A DNA stretch of 64,000 nt, taken from assembly GCA_035304385.1 (NCBI GenBank), contig DATGQD010000069.1, positions 113,023 to 177,022 of the forward strand, read 5' to 3'. The position numbers were made by a program, and so were the translations under genes. Origin of the DNA: ZC4RG29 sp035304385. Its GTDB lineage: Bacteria > Bacteroidota > Bacteroidia > Cytophagales > Cyclobacteriaceae. This document shows positions 54,229 through 61,942 of the stretch, piece by piece (position 1 is the stretch's first letter; every line of letters starts with the position of its first letter). The notes under the pieces were generated by a model, which saw only the letters and a list, made by a program, of their open reading frames with translations, had not been told where the DNA came from and did not search any database.

Positions 54229-56613
54229 ATGGATGTCATGAAGACGATTGTACTGGGTATCTGCATGGTGTTGGGATGCCTTATGGCTTATGGTCAGGAG
54301 AGCACTCTGGAGGGGCGCGTGGTGAATGCGAATGGTGAACCGCTCGCAGGTGCGTCTGTACATGTTTTGAATAAGAATCGTGGCACGCACACCGATGAGG
54401 ATGGGCGATTTTCGATAAGCCTCGTTCCCGGAAAATATCATGTTCACGTCCGGGCCGTAGGATATGCCAGCGTCGATGAGACGGTCGACGTAAACGGGGG
54501 CCGGACGACGCTGGACATCACCCTGGTGGAGGTGGCCTTGCGCCTCAGCGATGTGATCGTCACGGCACAAAAGGAAGAAGAAAATCTTCAGCGCGTTCCA
54601 TTCAGCACGACGGCCATCAACGCCGCCGAGGTAACTGAGTTCAGGATATGGAATACCGACCAGGTTACGGCCATTATCCCGAACGTGTACTCGGCTAACC
54701 CGGGCGACAACCGGAATGTGACATCGATACGGGGTATTACCTCGACGTCGTACGATCCATCTGTCGCTACCTACGTCGACGGCGTAAATCAGTTCAGTCT
54801 GGACACCTACATTGCCCAGTTGTTTGATATTGAACGTATCGAAGTGCTGCGCGGTCCGCAGGGAACCTTATATGGCAGAAATGCGATGGGGGGTGTGATC
54901 AACATCCTTACGACACAGCCCGGGAATCAGACGCGCGGATTCGCAGAGATCAGCGCGGGCAGCAATGGACGCCAGCGTTATGGGCTCGGCGTGCGCACGC
55001 CTATTGTACGCAACAAATTGTTCCTCGGCGTGAGTGGGCTGTACGATAAATCCGACGGATTCTATACGAACACATTTGACAACTCGCATTTCGACAAGAA
55101 TCACAGTTTTACCGGCAACTACTACCTTTCTTATCTGGCTACGCCCGCGTGGGCCTTCACGTTGAACGTCAAGAACCATTCACACCGCAACAACGGAGCG
55201 TTTCCGTTGGCAGGCTCGGTAGAAGGTGCATTTGAAACACCCTTTACCGTCAACCAGAACGCACGCACACAATTGGTGGACGATGTCTTCAACAGTTCAT
55301 TGACGGCAAGCTATGCGGGCTCGAACTTGAACTTCACGTCGCAGACTACCTACCAGTCGAACTACAGGATATACAAGGAGCCCATCGACGGCGACTTCTC
55401 TCCGATCGATGGCATCACGATCATTAATAACTATGGACGCGACTGGAATTTTGTTAAGGTCTTTACACAGGAGTTCAAGGTTACCTCTCCTGCGGGAAAT
55501 ACTTCACCCCTGAAATGGACGGCCGGCACGTACTTGTTCTATCAGAATATCCCGTTCAAGCAGGCGACGCGATTCGGAGAAGACGCCGCGTTTGTCGGCG
55601 CTGACGACACAAACTTCTCGATTATCAACACGTCTACGTCGAAAAGCCGCGGTGTGGCCGTGTATGGTCAGGCAACGTATGCCGTCAACGATAAGTTTGA
55701 GGTGACCGCAGGCTTGCGATATGATCATGAGAAGAAGGAACAAAGCGGCCTGGCCGAATACCAGAAAGATCCGGTTCCCGAGCCCATGTTCCCCATTCTC
55801 CCGGACACCAGCGCGACGGCGTCGTTTAACGCGGTCTCGCCAAAAGTCAGCGTTGCATGGTATCCTACCGACAGGAGCAATATCTATGCGGTATACAGCA
55901 AGGGATTCCGGGCGGGGGGCCTCACGCAGCTGTCGGCCGATCCTTCCCAGATACCATTAGCCGCCTTTAAGCCGGAGTACAGCAACAACTTTGAGGTAGG
56001 CTACAAGCAGACGTTGCCGAACAGAAAGCTGCAAATTAACGCGGCACTCTTTTATATAAAGGTGACCGACGCCCAGGTGCCCACACTTATTTTGCCCGAT
56101 GCCATAACGCTGACGCGTAACGCGGGTGAATTGACCAGCAGGGGCTTTGAAGTAGAAGTTATCGCCACGCCGTTAAAGGGTCTGGATCTGAGCTACAGCC
56201 TGGGGTATACGGAAGCCATGTATGAATCGCTAAGGACGGTGGAAGGTGGGACTCCCGGCGTCAGCGTTGATTACAACGGCAACCGGCAGATCTTTACGCC
56301 GGACGTAACGTCTATGCTGGCGGTTCAGTATTCACGAGACCTGGGCTTGTCCATTCCGCTGAAGTTCGTGGCACGCGGCGAATGGGCGCATTTAGGTACA
56401 CAGTATTTTGATATGGCCAACGAGATCCGTCAGGCGCCATACAATCTGATCAACGCCAGGGCAGGGTTTGCGTATAAGTCGCTCGAACTCATGGCGTGGG
56501 GAAGGAACCTCAGCGATGAGCAATATATTGCATATGCATACGACTTTGGAGCGACACACCTGGGAGAACCCCGCAACTGGGGCGTTACGCTCATCAAACG
56601 TTTTGGAGAATAG
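54229..56613 (+). CDS. TonB-dependent outer-membrane receptor
   Basis: A 794-residue outer-membrane transporter. It has a signal peptide (LGICMVLGCLMAYGQ), then a carboxypeptidase-regulatory-like domain (LEGRVVNANGEPLAGASV, about 25-110), then a plug (about 120-220; VTSIRGITS, IEVLRGPQGTLYGRNAMGGVINI) and a 22-strand barrel ending in aromatic and glycine-rich strands. No SusD gene is next to it and its length is that of siderophore or catechol receptors, so it is not a typical SusC. A methionine at 54238 is an alternative start. The DUF1080 gene follows by 7 bp. Confidence 0.92.
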   Translation: MDVMKTIVLGICMVLGCLMAYGQESTLEGRVVNANGEPLAGASVHVLNKNRGTHTDEDGRFSISLVPGKYHVHVRAVGYASVDETVDVNGGRTTLDITLVEVALRLSDVIVTAQKEEENLQRVPFSTTAINAAEVTEFRIWNTDQVTAIIPNVYSANPGDNRNVTSIRGITSTSYDPSVATYVDGVNQFSLDTYIAQLFDIERIEVLRGPQGTLYGRNAMGGVINILTTQPGNQTRGFAEISAGSNGRQRYGLGVRTPIVRNKLFLGVSGLYDKSDGFYTNTFDNSHFDKNHSFTGNYYLSYLATPAWAFTLNVKNHSHRNNGAFPLAGSVEGAFETPFTVNQNARTQLVDDVFNSSLTASYAGSNLNFTSQTTYQSNYRIYKEPIDGDFSPIDGITIINNYGRDWNFVKVFTQEFKVTSPAGNTSPLKWTAGTYLFYQNIPFKQATRFGEDAAFVGADDTNFSIINTSTSKSRGVAVYGQATYAVNDKFEVTAGLRYDHEKKEQSGLAEYQKDPVPEPMFPILPDTSATASFNAVSPKVSVAWYPTDRSNIYAVYSKGFRAGGLTQLSADPSQIPLAAFKPEYSNNFEVGYKQTLPNRKLQINAALFYIKVTDAQVPTLILPDAITLTRNAGELTSRGFEVEVIATPLKGLDLSYSLGYTEAMYESLRTVEGGTPGVSVDYNGNRQIFTPDVTSMLAVQYSRDLGLSIPLKFVARGEWAHLGTQYFDMANEIRQAPYNLINARAGFAYKSLELMAWGRNLSDEQYIAYAYDFGATHLGEPRNWGVTLIKRFGE

Positions 56614-56620
56614 ACTTTCG

Positions 56621-57427
56621 ATGCGAATCACCACCCGCCTTTACGTTGGTCTCCTGATCCTTGTGTTGGTCGGGTGCACAGGGAGTCAGGAGAATAACGC
56701 GTCAGACGCCGATGACGGCTGGGTGCAGCTATTCAACGGGAGCGATATAAACGACTGGATCGTAAAGATCCACCATCACGAAGTCGGCGAAAATTTCGGC
56801 AACACCTTCCGCGTGGAGGATGGTATGATCAGGGTACGGTACGACCAGTACGGCGACTTCAACGATCAGTTCGGTCATTTATATTATAAGGAGCCCTTCT
56901 CGCGGTTCCATCTTATTGTGGAATACCGGTTTACGGGGACACTCCAGCCCGGCGCGCCCGACTATACTCTTCTCAACAGCGGCGTGATGTTTCATTCCCA
57001 GGATCCGCGGACTATGCCGAAAGAACAGAACTGGCCGATCTCTGTCGAAATGCAATTTCTCGCCGGACTGGGCGATGGCAATCCGAGACCTACCGGCAAT
57101 ATGTGTTCACCCGGCACGGAAATAGAATATCGGGGGCAACGCTATGACGGTCATTGTCTGAACAGCACGTCACCGACCTATGATCAGGATGAGTGGGTAA
57201 GGGCGGAGTTAATTGTAATCGAAGATTCGCTCATTACCCACGTGATCAACGGCGATACCGTTCTGCAGTACAGCAAGCCGACCATGGGTGGCGGGGTCGT
57301 GCAGGGCTATGATAGCGCAGTGTGGCAGCCGGGCAAGCCCTTGCGTTCCGGATACATCGCGCTGCAAAGCGAAGGTCAGCCCATCGACTTCAGAAGAGTG
57401 GAGATAAAAGACCTCAGTCGCCGTTAG
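56621..57427 (+). CDS. DUF1080 (3-keto-disaccharide hydrolase-like) lipoprotein
   Basis: A 268-residue lipoprotein with lipobox LVGC (Cys about 17). The DUF1080 lectin-like/jelly-roll domain includes WVQLFNGSDINDWIVKI, FHLIVEYRFTG and YIALQSEGQPIDFRRVEIKDL. Characterised members hydrolyse 3-keto-glycosides or disaccharides. The ATG at 56621 follows the TonB receptor stop by 7 bp, so the pair is co-transcribed; an upstream in-frame start at 56468 overlaps the receptor and lacks a signal peptide. Confidence 0.87.
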   Translation: MRITTRLYVGLLILVLVGCTGSQENNASDADDGWVQLFNGSDINDWIVKIHHHEVGENFGNTFRVEDGMIRVRYDQYGDFNDQFGHLYYKEPFSRFHLIVEYRFTGTLQPGAPDYTLLNSGVMFHSQDPRTMPKEQNWPISVEMQFLAGLGDGNPRPTGNMCSPGTEIEYRGQRYDGHCLNSTSPTYDQDEWVRAELIVIEDSLITHVINGDTVLQYSKPTMGGGVVQGYDSAVWQPGKPLRSGYIALQSEGQPIDFRRVEIKDLSRR

Positions 57428-57504
57428 AATTTTTTATCCGATTGACGCGTTTCGCGCAACCAAAAAAAACTTCTACCGTTCCATTATCCGTACCGTATTT
57501 TGAA

Positions 57505-57512
57505 TATATTTG
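57505..57512 (+). promoter_or_regulatory. -7 box of the leader RNA
   Basis: TATATTTG matches TAnnTTTG exactly. The predicted transcription start is within a few bases of the ATG of a 30-codon mini-ORF at 57517, so the leader would be almost leaderless at its 5' end. No -33 TTTG is seen at the usual distance. Confidence 0.5.
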
Positions 57513-57516
57513 TGCC

Positions 57517-57609
57517 ATGAACACATCAATCCGTATCGATATCATCCTTTCGCGCGATAAGAATTTCGCGGATGTGATGGCTATATCACCCGGGTTGGGT
57601 GTCTCTTAG
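57517..57609 (+). CDS. Putative 30-residue leader peptide
   Basis: A mini-ORF encoding MNTSIRIDIILSRDKN and then FADVMAISPGLGVS. It is rich in Ile, Leu and Val (IRIDIIL), as in leader peptides of branched-chain amino acid operons. It starts right after a -7 box and is followed 27 bases later by a strong terminator, which fits transcription attenuation. Alternatively the region is a non-coding leader. Translation is not shown. Confidence 0.4.
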   Translation: MNTSIRIDIILSRDKNFADVMAISPGLGVS

Positions 57610-57665
57610 AGTGTAAATCCTCAAGGACTAGACATAAGCCCGGGCCATAAAACCCGGGCTTTTTG
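57587..57665 (+). terminator. Attenuator-like terminator with mutually exclusive CCCGGG arms
   Basis: AAGCCCGGG (57636-57644), loop, CCCGGGCTT (57653-57661) form a strong hairpin followed by a T-rich tail. An upstream copy of CCCGGG (57589-57594) lies in a second hairpin, CACCC-GGGTT-GGGTG (57587-57601). Since CCCGGG is self-complementary, the first copy could pair with either terminator arm and prevent its formation. Confidence 0.75.
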
Positions 57666-57683
57666 CTTTTTAAGACCATAGAC

Positions 57684-58205
57684 ATGAAAAATATTCAAAA
57701 CATAGGTGCCAAACTTGAACGGCAATTGATAAGTGCGTTTGCTATGCTTGATGCATGGTTCGATTGCGCAGATATACACAGTGGCCATATACGTGATGTG
57801 CTGGAGTCTATCGTCAGCCAAAACCAGCAATTGCTGCGTCAAATGTCGGACGAGGCCATCGGCGAACGGGCGTATACGTCTGAGGATGCAGCCTACGGGC
57901 TGTTAACGCCTCCGCGTGACTGTGCCGTGGGTGACGTCAGCGACGTATACAACGTCAGCCGTTGCAATCGCAGGCAGCACGATGAGGCCGGTATGGAAAA
58001 ACTTCGGCGCGAATTGCGAAAGCAACTGGAATTCTGCCTTGAGCAGTTGGATACGCTCCGGCATGGTGAAGCGACATCGGATCATCGCATTGCGGCGGTG
58101 GAGTCCATCATGAACCTGGATATATACCAATACATCCGGTGTGTCATGCAGATCACACGCCGCGGATATGAAGGTATCAGCGAGGCGGGCGGTGTGAAGC
58201 CATAG
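57684..58205 (+). CDS. Hypothetical protein downstream of the attenuator
   Basis: A 173-residue helical, cytoplasmic protein I do not recognise. The ATG at 57684 is preferred over an in-frame ATG at 57663 inside the terminator tail. Its N-terminal half (LERQLISAFAMLDAWFDC) and a central HGEATSDHRIAAVESIMN are amphipathic. It is probably read only when the upstream terminator fails, so its expression would be regulated. Confidence 0.6.
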   Translation: MKNIQNIGAKLERQLISAFAMLDAWFDCADIHSGHIRDVLESIVSQNQQLLRQMSDEAIGERAYTSEDAAYGLLTPPRDCAVGDVSDVYNVSRCNRRQHDEAGMEKLRRELRKQLEFCLEQLDTLRHGEATSDHRIAAVESIMNLDIYQYIRCVMQITRRGYEGISEAGGVKP

Positions 58206-58215
58206 GGTGAGGTCG

Positions 58216-58371
58216 TCAGAATACCCAGAGAAGCAATAGAAGGAGTACAAGTACTATGGCGACCCACCGCAGGGTATTGCTACGCGCCGGAAACTCGTAG
58301 CCGCAGATGGGACACGTGTGATGCGTTGCGTCGACTTCCATCGCACAGGATGGGCATTCCTTTTTTGCCAT
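58216..58371 (-). CDS. Small zinc-ribbon membrane protein
   Basis: A 51-residue protein: two CxxC pairs (CPSCAMEVDATHHTCPICG) form a zinc ribbon at residues 5-23, followed by one C-terminal membrane helix (WVAIVLVLLLLLLWVF). The ATG at 58371 is chosen; the frame extends to 58398. Such tail-anchored zinc-ribbon proteins are common but unassigned. It lies directly next to the repeat cluster. Confidence 0.68.
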   Translation of the reverse strand: MAKKECPSCAMEVDATHHTCPICGYEFPARSNTLRWVAIVLVLLLLLLWVF

Positions 58372-59100
58372 GACGCAAAGGTAAGCGAAATCAAACATTC
58401 CGTCCCGACGGGACGGTCGTCCACGTTCCGTCGTTCTTCTACAAACATTCGGTCCCTACGGGACCGGAAGGTGCGATGATCGTCGTTTTGTTTGAAAGGG
58501 GAGGCCCGTTAACTCTTTGGGCTTGAGTATTCATTCAAACCCCACCGTTCTCTGTGAATTTCGTACTGTTAATAACTAATTAATAATCGGGTGGCATCTA
58601 AGCGTTTTGTAACGCGGGGCACATTTTTGCATAAGTCTTCACCATTGGGATCTCAGCGGTCCGTAGGGTCTTAATGTTTGCAGAACCCGATGTTGCAGGG
58701 GTACGGCGCCCCGTAGGGTCGCAATGTTTGTAGAAACGTTGCGGTGGCGGGTGCCGCGTCCCTTAGGGACGCCATGTTAGTCCGCGGCACAAATCTCATC
58801 TGTCGCATATCGTGTTCTTCTACAAACATTCGGTCTGGGTGCGTTGAACTGGTGCTACCCAATGCTACTACACGTTGTAGACTAATTTTCCCTTCAGCTC
58901 GACGTTCCTTGCTGTTCCATGCAGTGAAGCGTGACGGAACGGCTTTTGTGGTCAGGACTGCCGGGTTTCCTGATTTAAATCAGGACTCACCCTCTATTTT
59001 CCTCATTCACGGTGACAACTTATCGTGGTACCTTTAAGATGATGAAGGACCCGGAGGGCACAAACGGGAAACAATTGTTCAACCCAAAACATACAAAACC
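58372..59100. other. 729-bp non-coding region
   Basis: Besides the repeat units it contains a 190-bp stretch (58467-58656) with no gene-like signal. A candidate -7 box TACCTTTA (59029-59036, one base off consensus) lies about 65 bases before the dodecin ATG at 59101. A short plus-strand frame across 58744-59037 runs through the repeats and is not a protein. Confidence 0.5.
58391..58838. repeat. Cluster of six REP-like palindromic units
   Basis: Related units share TACAAACATT plus a GTCCC/GGGAC hairpin. Plus orientation: 58391-58416, 58434-58466 and the truncated 58814-58838. Inverted orientation: 58657-58686, 58705-58738 and 58753-58787. The clearest hairpins are CGGTCCC-TAC-GGGACCG (58450-58466) and CGTCCC-TTA-GGGACG (58757-58771). 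They resemble REP sequences mobilised by Y1 (RAYT) transposases; no such transposase is in the window. Confidence 0.75.
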
Positions 59101-59301
59101 ATGGCAGTGATTAAAGTAATTGAAGTGCTCTCCGATTCCAACAAGAGTTGGGAAGACGCCACGCAACAGGCCATCGCCAAAGCGTCAAAGACGGTTCACA
59201 ACATCAGGTCGATCTACATAAAAGATCACAGCGCGACCGTCGACAACGGCAAGATTTCATCGTATCGCGTTACCGCGAAGATCAGCTTCGAGCTGGACTG
59301 A
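59101..59301 (+). CDS. Dodecin family protein
   Basis: A 66-residue protein of the dodecin family, which forms dodecameric shells that bind flavins or CoA. Segments VIKVIEVLSDSNKSWEDATQQAI and TVDNGKISSYRVTAKISFELD match the family. It is the first gene of a rightward set with DUF2267 and HPF genes. Confidence 0.92.
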   Translation: MAVIKVIEVLSDSNKSWEDATQQAIAKASKTVHNIRSIYIKDHSATVDNGKISSYRVTAKISFELD

Positions 59302-59369
59302 CGCGGGTGCAGGGGGCGCACAGCCGCTCCGTACGCCAAGTGTGAGTAACAACCTTAAAATATAGAGCT

Positions 59370-59816
59370 ATGCCACTGGACTTTGAAGCTTATGCACAGA
59401 AAGGCAATGAATTTGTCAATCTGTTGATGAAGAACCTCGGCGTGGAGGGTGAGCGTGAACGCGCAGCCCGAATACTCCGCTCCGTGCTGAGAACGCTGCG
59501 CAACCACTTTTCACTGGAAGAGTCGTCTGACCTCCTGGCACAACTACCGATGGCCATCAAGGCCGTGTACGTCGATGGTTGGCGGATAACGCAACCCCAC
59601 CGGCGTGTCACCACGCTTCAGGAATTCGCCAATGAAGTGCTTAAGCAGCATGGCTCCACGGCCTGGCGGGATTTTAGCAATCCTGACGAAGTGGTAGCGG
59701 GAGTGCGTGCCGTCATCGAGACACTGGCGGTGTACGTCTCTATCGAAGAACTCGAACAGGCATTCGACTCTCTGCCTAAAGAACTCAGCGAACAGTTTAA
59801 GGTGTGGATCCCTTAA
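59370..59816 (+). CDS. DUF2267 domain protein
   Basis: A 148-residue helical protein of the DUF2267 family (AARILRSVLRTLRNHFSLEESSDLLAQLPMAIKAVYVDGW). Such proteins often occur in hypoxia or dormancy regulons. It follows dodecin by 68 bp and precedes the HPF gene by 78 bp. Confidence 0.86.
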   Translation: MPLDFEAYAQKGNEFVNLLMKNLGVEGERERAARILRSVLRTLRNHFSLEESSDLLAQLPMAIKAVYVDGWRITQPHRRVTTLQEFANEVLKQHGSTAWRDFSNPDEVVAGVRAVIETLAVYVSIEELEQAFDSLPKELSEQFKVWIP

Positions 59817-59894
59817 CGGTCTGGAAAATTGTGGTGCGGATAAACGCACGATTGTTCCGGAGGTCAAAAAATATTAATTAAACATCAATGTATT

Positions 59895-60242
59895 ATGAAA
59901 ATCTTGTTTCAGTCATCGGATTTTAAGCCCACGAAAAGAACCATTGAATACGCTCGCAAAAAAATTGCAACGCTCGACAAATTTCACGACGGTATCATAG
60001 AAGCGCACGTGCGCCTCAGGAAGGTCCGTACAAGTCGGGCAGACGACAAAATATGTGAGCTCAAGGTCGGTATCCCGGGTAACGATCCGTATGTCGCGAA
60101 GCGTGGATTTACCTTTGTAGAAGCCATCAATAAGGCTGTCGAGGCCATGAAGCGCAAGATCGACGATCGCAAAGCCAAACCGGTTAAAGTACGGCAGCGC
60201 GCGGGAAAAGAGTTGAGCCGCGTCGTCGAAGCCATTAGCTAA
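59895..60242 (+). CDS. HPF/RaiA family ribosome-associated protein
   Basis: A 115-residue short ribosome hibernation factor. It has the S30AE/HPF beta-alpha-beta fold (MKILFQSSDFKPTKRTIEYARKKI, KVGIPGNDPYVAKRGFTFVEAINKAVEAMKRKI) and a Lys/Arg-rich tail. It likely keeps 70S or 100S ribosomes inactive in stationary phase. Its last eight bases overlap the convergent phosphotransferase gene. Confidence 0.9.
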   Translation: MKILFQSSDFKPTKRTIEYARKKIATLDKFHDGIIEAHVRLRKVRTSRADDKICELKVGIPGNDPYVAKRGFTFVEAINKAVEAMKRKIDDRKAKPVKVRQRAGKELSRVVEAIS

Positions 60243-61242
60243 ACGCTTCGGTGTACTTGTGCATGAGGTCCAGGTAGCGGGCGGCTTCGCGGAGGGCATC
60301 AGCTGCGGCGGAGGAATCCGTCGCATGCTGTGCCCTCAGGCTGTTGACCTTCGCACGTATGTTAGCACGATAGCATTTGTAGTAGTGGTACAACGCCACA
60401 TCGCGCGCACCGCTTATGGCGGCAAACCGCGCGGTATACGCTTCGATAAACGTGCGCGCCAGATCAGACCTTCCGAACGCATCGAGGTCCATGCAAAGAA
60501 AGGCGACTTCATTGAGTACGTCGACCTGCCGGTATTCGTCGTTGAATTCGATACAGTCGAAGATCACCGGCTCATCAAGCAAAAAGATATTCCGCGAATG
60601 AAGGTCTCCATGCCCATCGCGGTGGAACCCGTCTTCAATACGATCCTCCAGCAACCTTTTGTTATCCAGCACAAATTTGTCTGAGCGCTTCAGCGTGTCA
60701 TCCAGGATGTCCTGGTATGGGTCGCCCAGTGCGTCTTGTATAAATTTGCGTTGCCCTTCGATATCATTAAACTTGCTTTGTATGTCGAGAGGATCCTCCG
60801 GATACACGATGACGGCTTCCTTGTGAAACGATACCAGCTGGTGTGCCAGGCTGCGAATATGATCTTCCGTCACGTTGCCGTCACGTAACAGCACGTCCAT
60901 GCGGCGGCGGTTGTCCAGCTTGTGCATGTGGACGGCATAATCGACCACTTCACCTTCATCTCCGCCGATGGAAAAGCCCGACTGCGTTTTGCGAACCGGT
61001 TGCACGTCGATGTACACCTTGTGGGTAAGACGGTTGTTCAGCATTACCTCGCGTTCGCAGTAGTGTTTTCTCTGTTCCAGCGTGGAGAAGTCGAGGAAGG
61101 AGTATTTCATCGGCTTTTTGATCTTGTAAACCCTGTCATCGCAAAGGATGACCCATGAAATGTGCGTCTCCTTTAGTTCGGGATCATTACAGGTCGCCGG
61201 AAACGCGCCGGCAAGAAGGCTGCGGATATCTTCACCGGTCAT
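60235..61242 (-). CDS. Phosphotransferase-like kinase (COG2187)
   Basis: A 335-residue aminoglycoside-phosphotransferase-fold protein. The catalytic loop HRDGHGDLHSRNIF and metal-site VIFDCIEFND are intact, so it is probably an active small-molecule kinase. ATG 61240-61242 is chosen; the frame extends to 61269. It overlaps the P-loop kinase gene by 11 bp. In many bacteria these two are fused as one protein (COG2187 plus COG0645). Confidence 0.86.
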   Translation of the reverse strand: MTGEDIRSLLAGAFPATCNDPELKETHISWVILCDDRVYKIKKPMKYSFLDFSTLEQRKHYCEREVMLNNRLTHKVYIDVQPVRKTQSGFSIGGDEGEVVDYAVHMHKLDNRRRMDVLLRDGNVTEDHIRSLAHQLVSFHKEAVIVYPEDPLDIQSKFNDIEGQRKFIQDALGDPYQDILDDTLKRSDKFVLDNKRLLEDRIEDGFHRDGHGDLHSRNIFLLDEPVIFDCIEFNDEYRQVDVLNEVAFLCMDLDAFGRSDLARTFIEAYTARFAAISGARDVALYHYYKCYRANIRAKVNSLRAQHATDSSAAADALREAARYLDLMHKYTEAFS

Positions 61243-61717
61243 ATTCCAAATATTGCATCGCGCTTTCAAGCATATCGTCGATGTTATCCGATGTGGACTC
61301 CAACGTCAGATGCTCACCCTCCAACGGTTCCCACTGCGAACGGATCAAATGGTAAACCTTCAGGTCGGCTTCGCTGTCGACACGCGGTTTTTGCAGCCTC
61401 GCACGGATAATGTCTTCAGCCGCGGTTACTTCAATCCAGACCAAACCGGGAAACGCCTCCCGGAACAACGACCGGATGCCGCGTCGGTAAAAAGTAGCGT
61501 CGAAGACAATGGGTTTGGCGGCATGATCGCGCGCGCGGCGGATCATTTCTTTGTACACCTCCGTTTTTTCGTCGTCGGAATAGGAGCGGCGCTTGAACAT
61601 TTCACGACGTATCCTGTCGCTGCTGAAATAGACAGCGTTCATTCGTTCCGCTAGCCGGGACGCGAAGTAACTTTTCCCCGATCCCGGAAGCCCGCATACG
61701 GCTACCACTACACCCAT
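61232..61717 (-). CDS. P-loop AAA/zeta-toxin-like kinase (COG0645)
   Basis: A 161-residue protein starting VVAVCGLPGSGKS (Walker A, Lys15), with FDATFYRRGIRSLFREAF as the lid region. It belongs to the group of small predicted kinases fused in other bacteria to the COG2187 kinase. It is first in the leftward pair and overlaps its partner by 11 bp. An upstream in-frame extension to 61837 has no family match. Confidence 0.85.
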   Translation of the reverse strand: MGVVVAVCGLPGSGKSYFASRLAERMNAVYFSSDRIRREMFKRRSYSDDEKTEVYKEMIRRARDHAAKPIVFDATFYRRGIRSLFREAFPGLVWIEVTAAEDIIRARLQKPRVDSEADLKVYHLIRSQWEPLEGEHLTLESTSDNIDDMLESAMQYLEYDR

Positions 61718-61942
61718 GACACCAATATACAGAATTTGGAATCCGGTGGGGGACGGGTTGTGTAATACACACCACCGAACCTCGTCCCACCCCGCACTAC
61801 ATGACACCGGTTGTAAGAATTTTTCTCCGGAATTCACTTTATTCTGACTATTTTAATTCGTCGTGTGCTGAAAGCGTGGGAGCGGGAATCGCGAGTACCT
61901 TTTCACTCTCACGCTTTCGCTCACACTGCCTAAGCTGCTTTT

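Noticed and set aside
58391..58838. Possible CRISPR array in the repeat cluster
   Set aside because: Units occur in both orientations, vary in sequence and spacing, and no cas genes are present; a REP-like cluster fits better.
58744..59037. 97-codon frame downstream of the zinc-ribbon gene
   Set aside because: It runs through REP-like repeats and has no protein-like composition.
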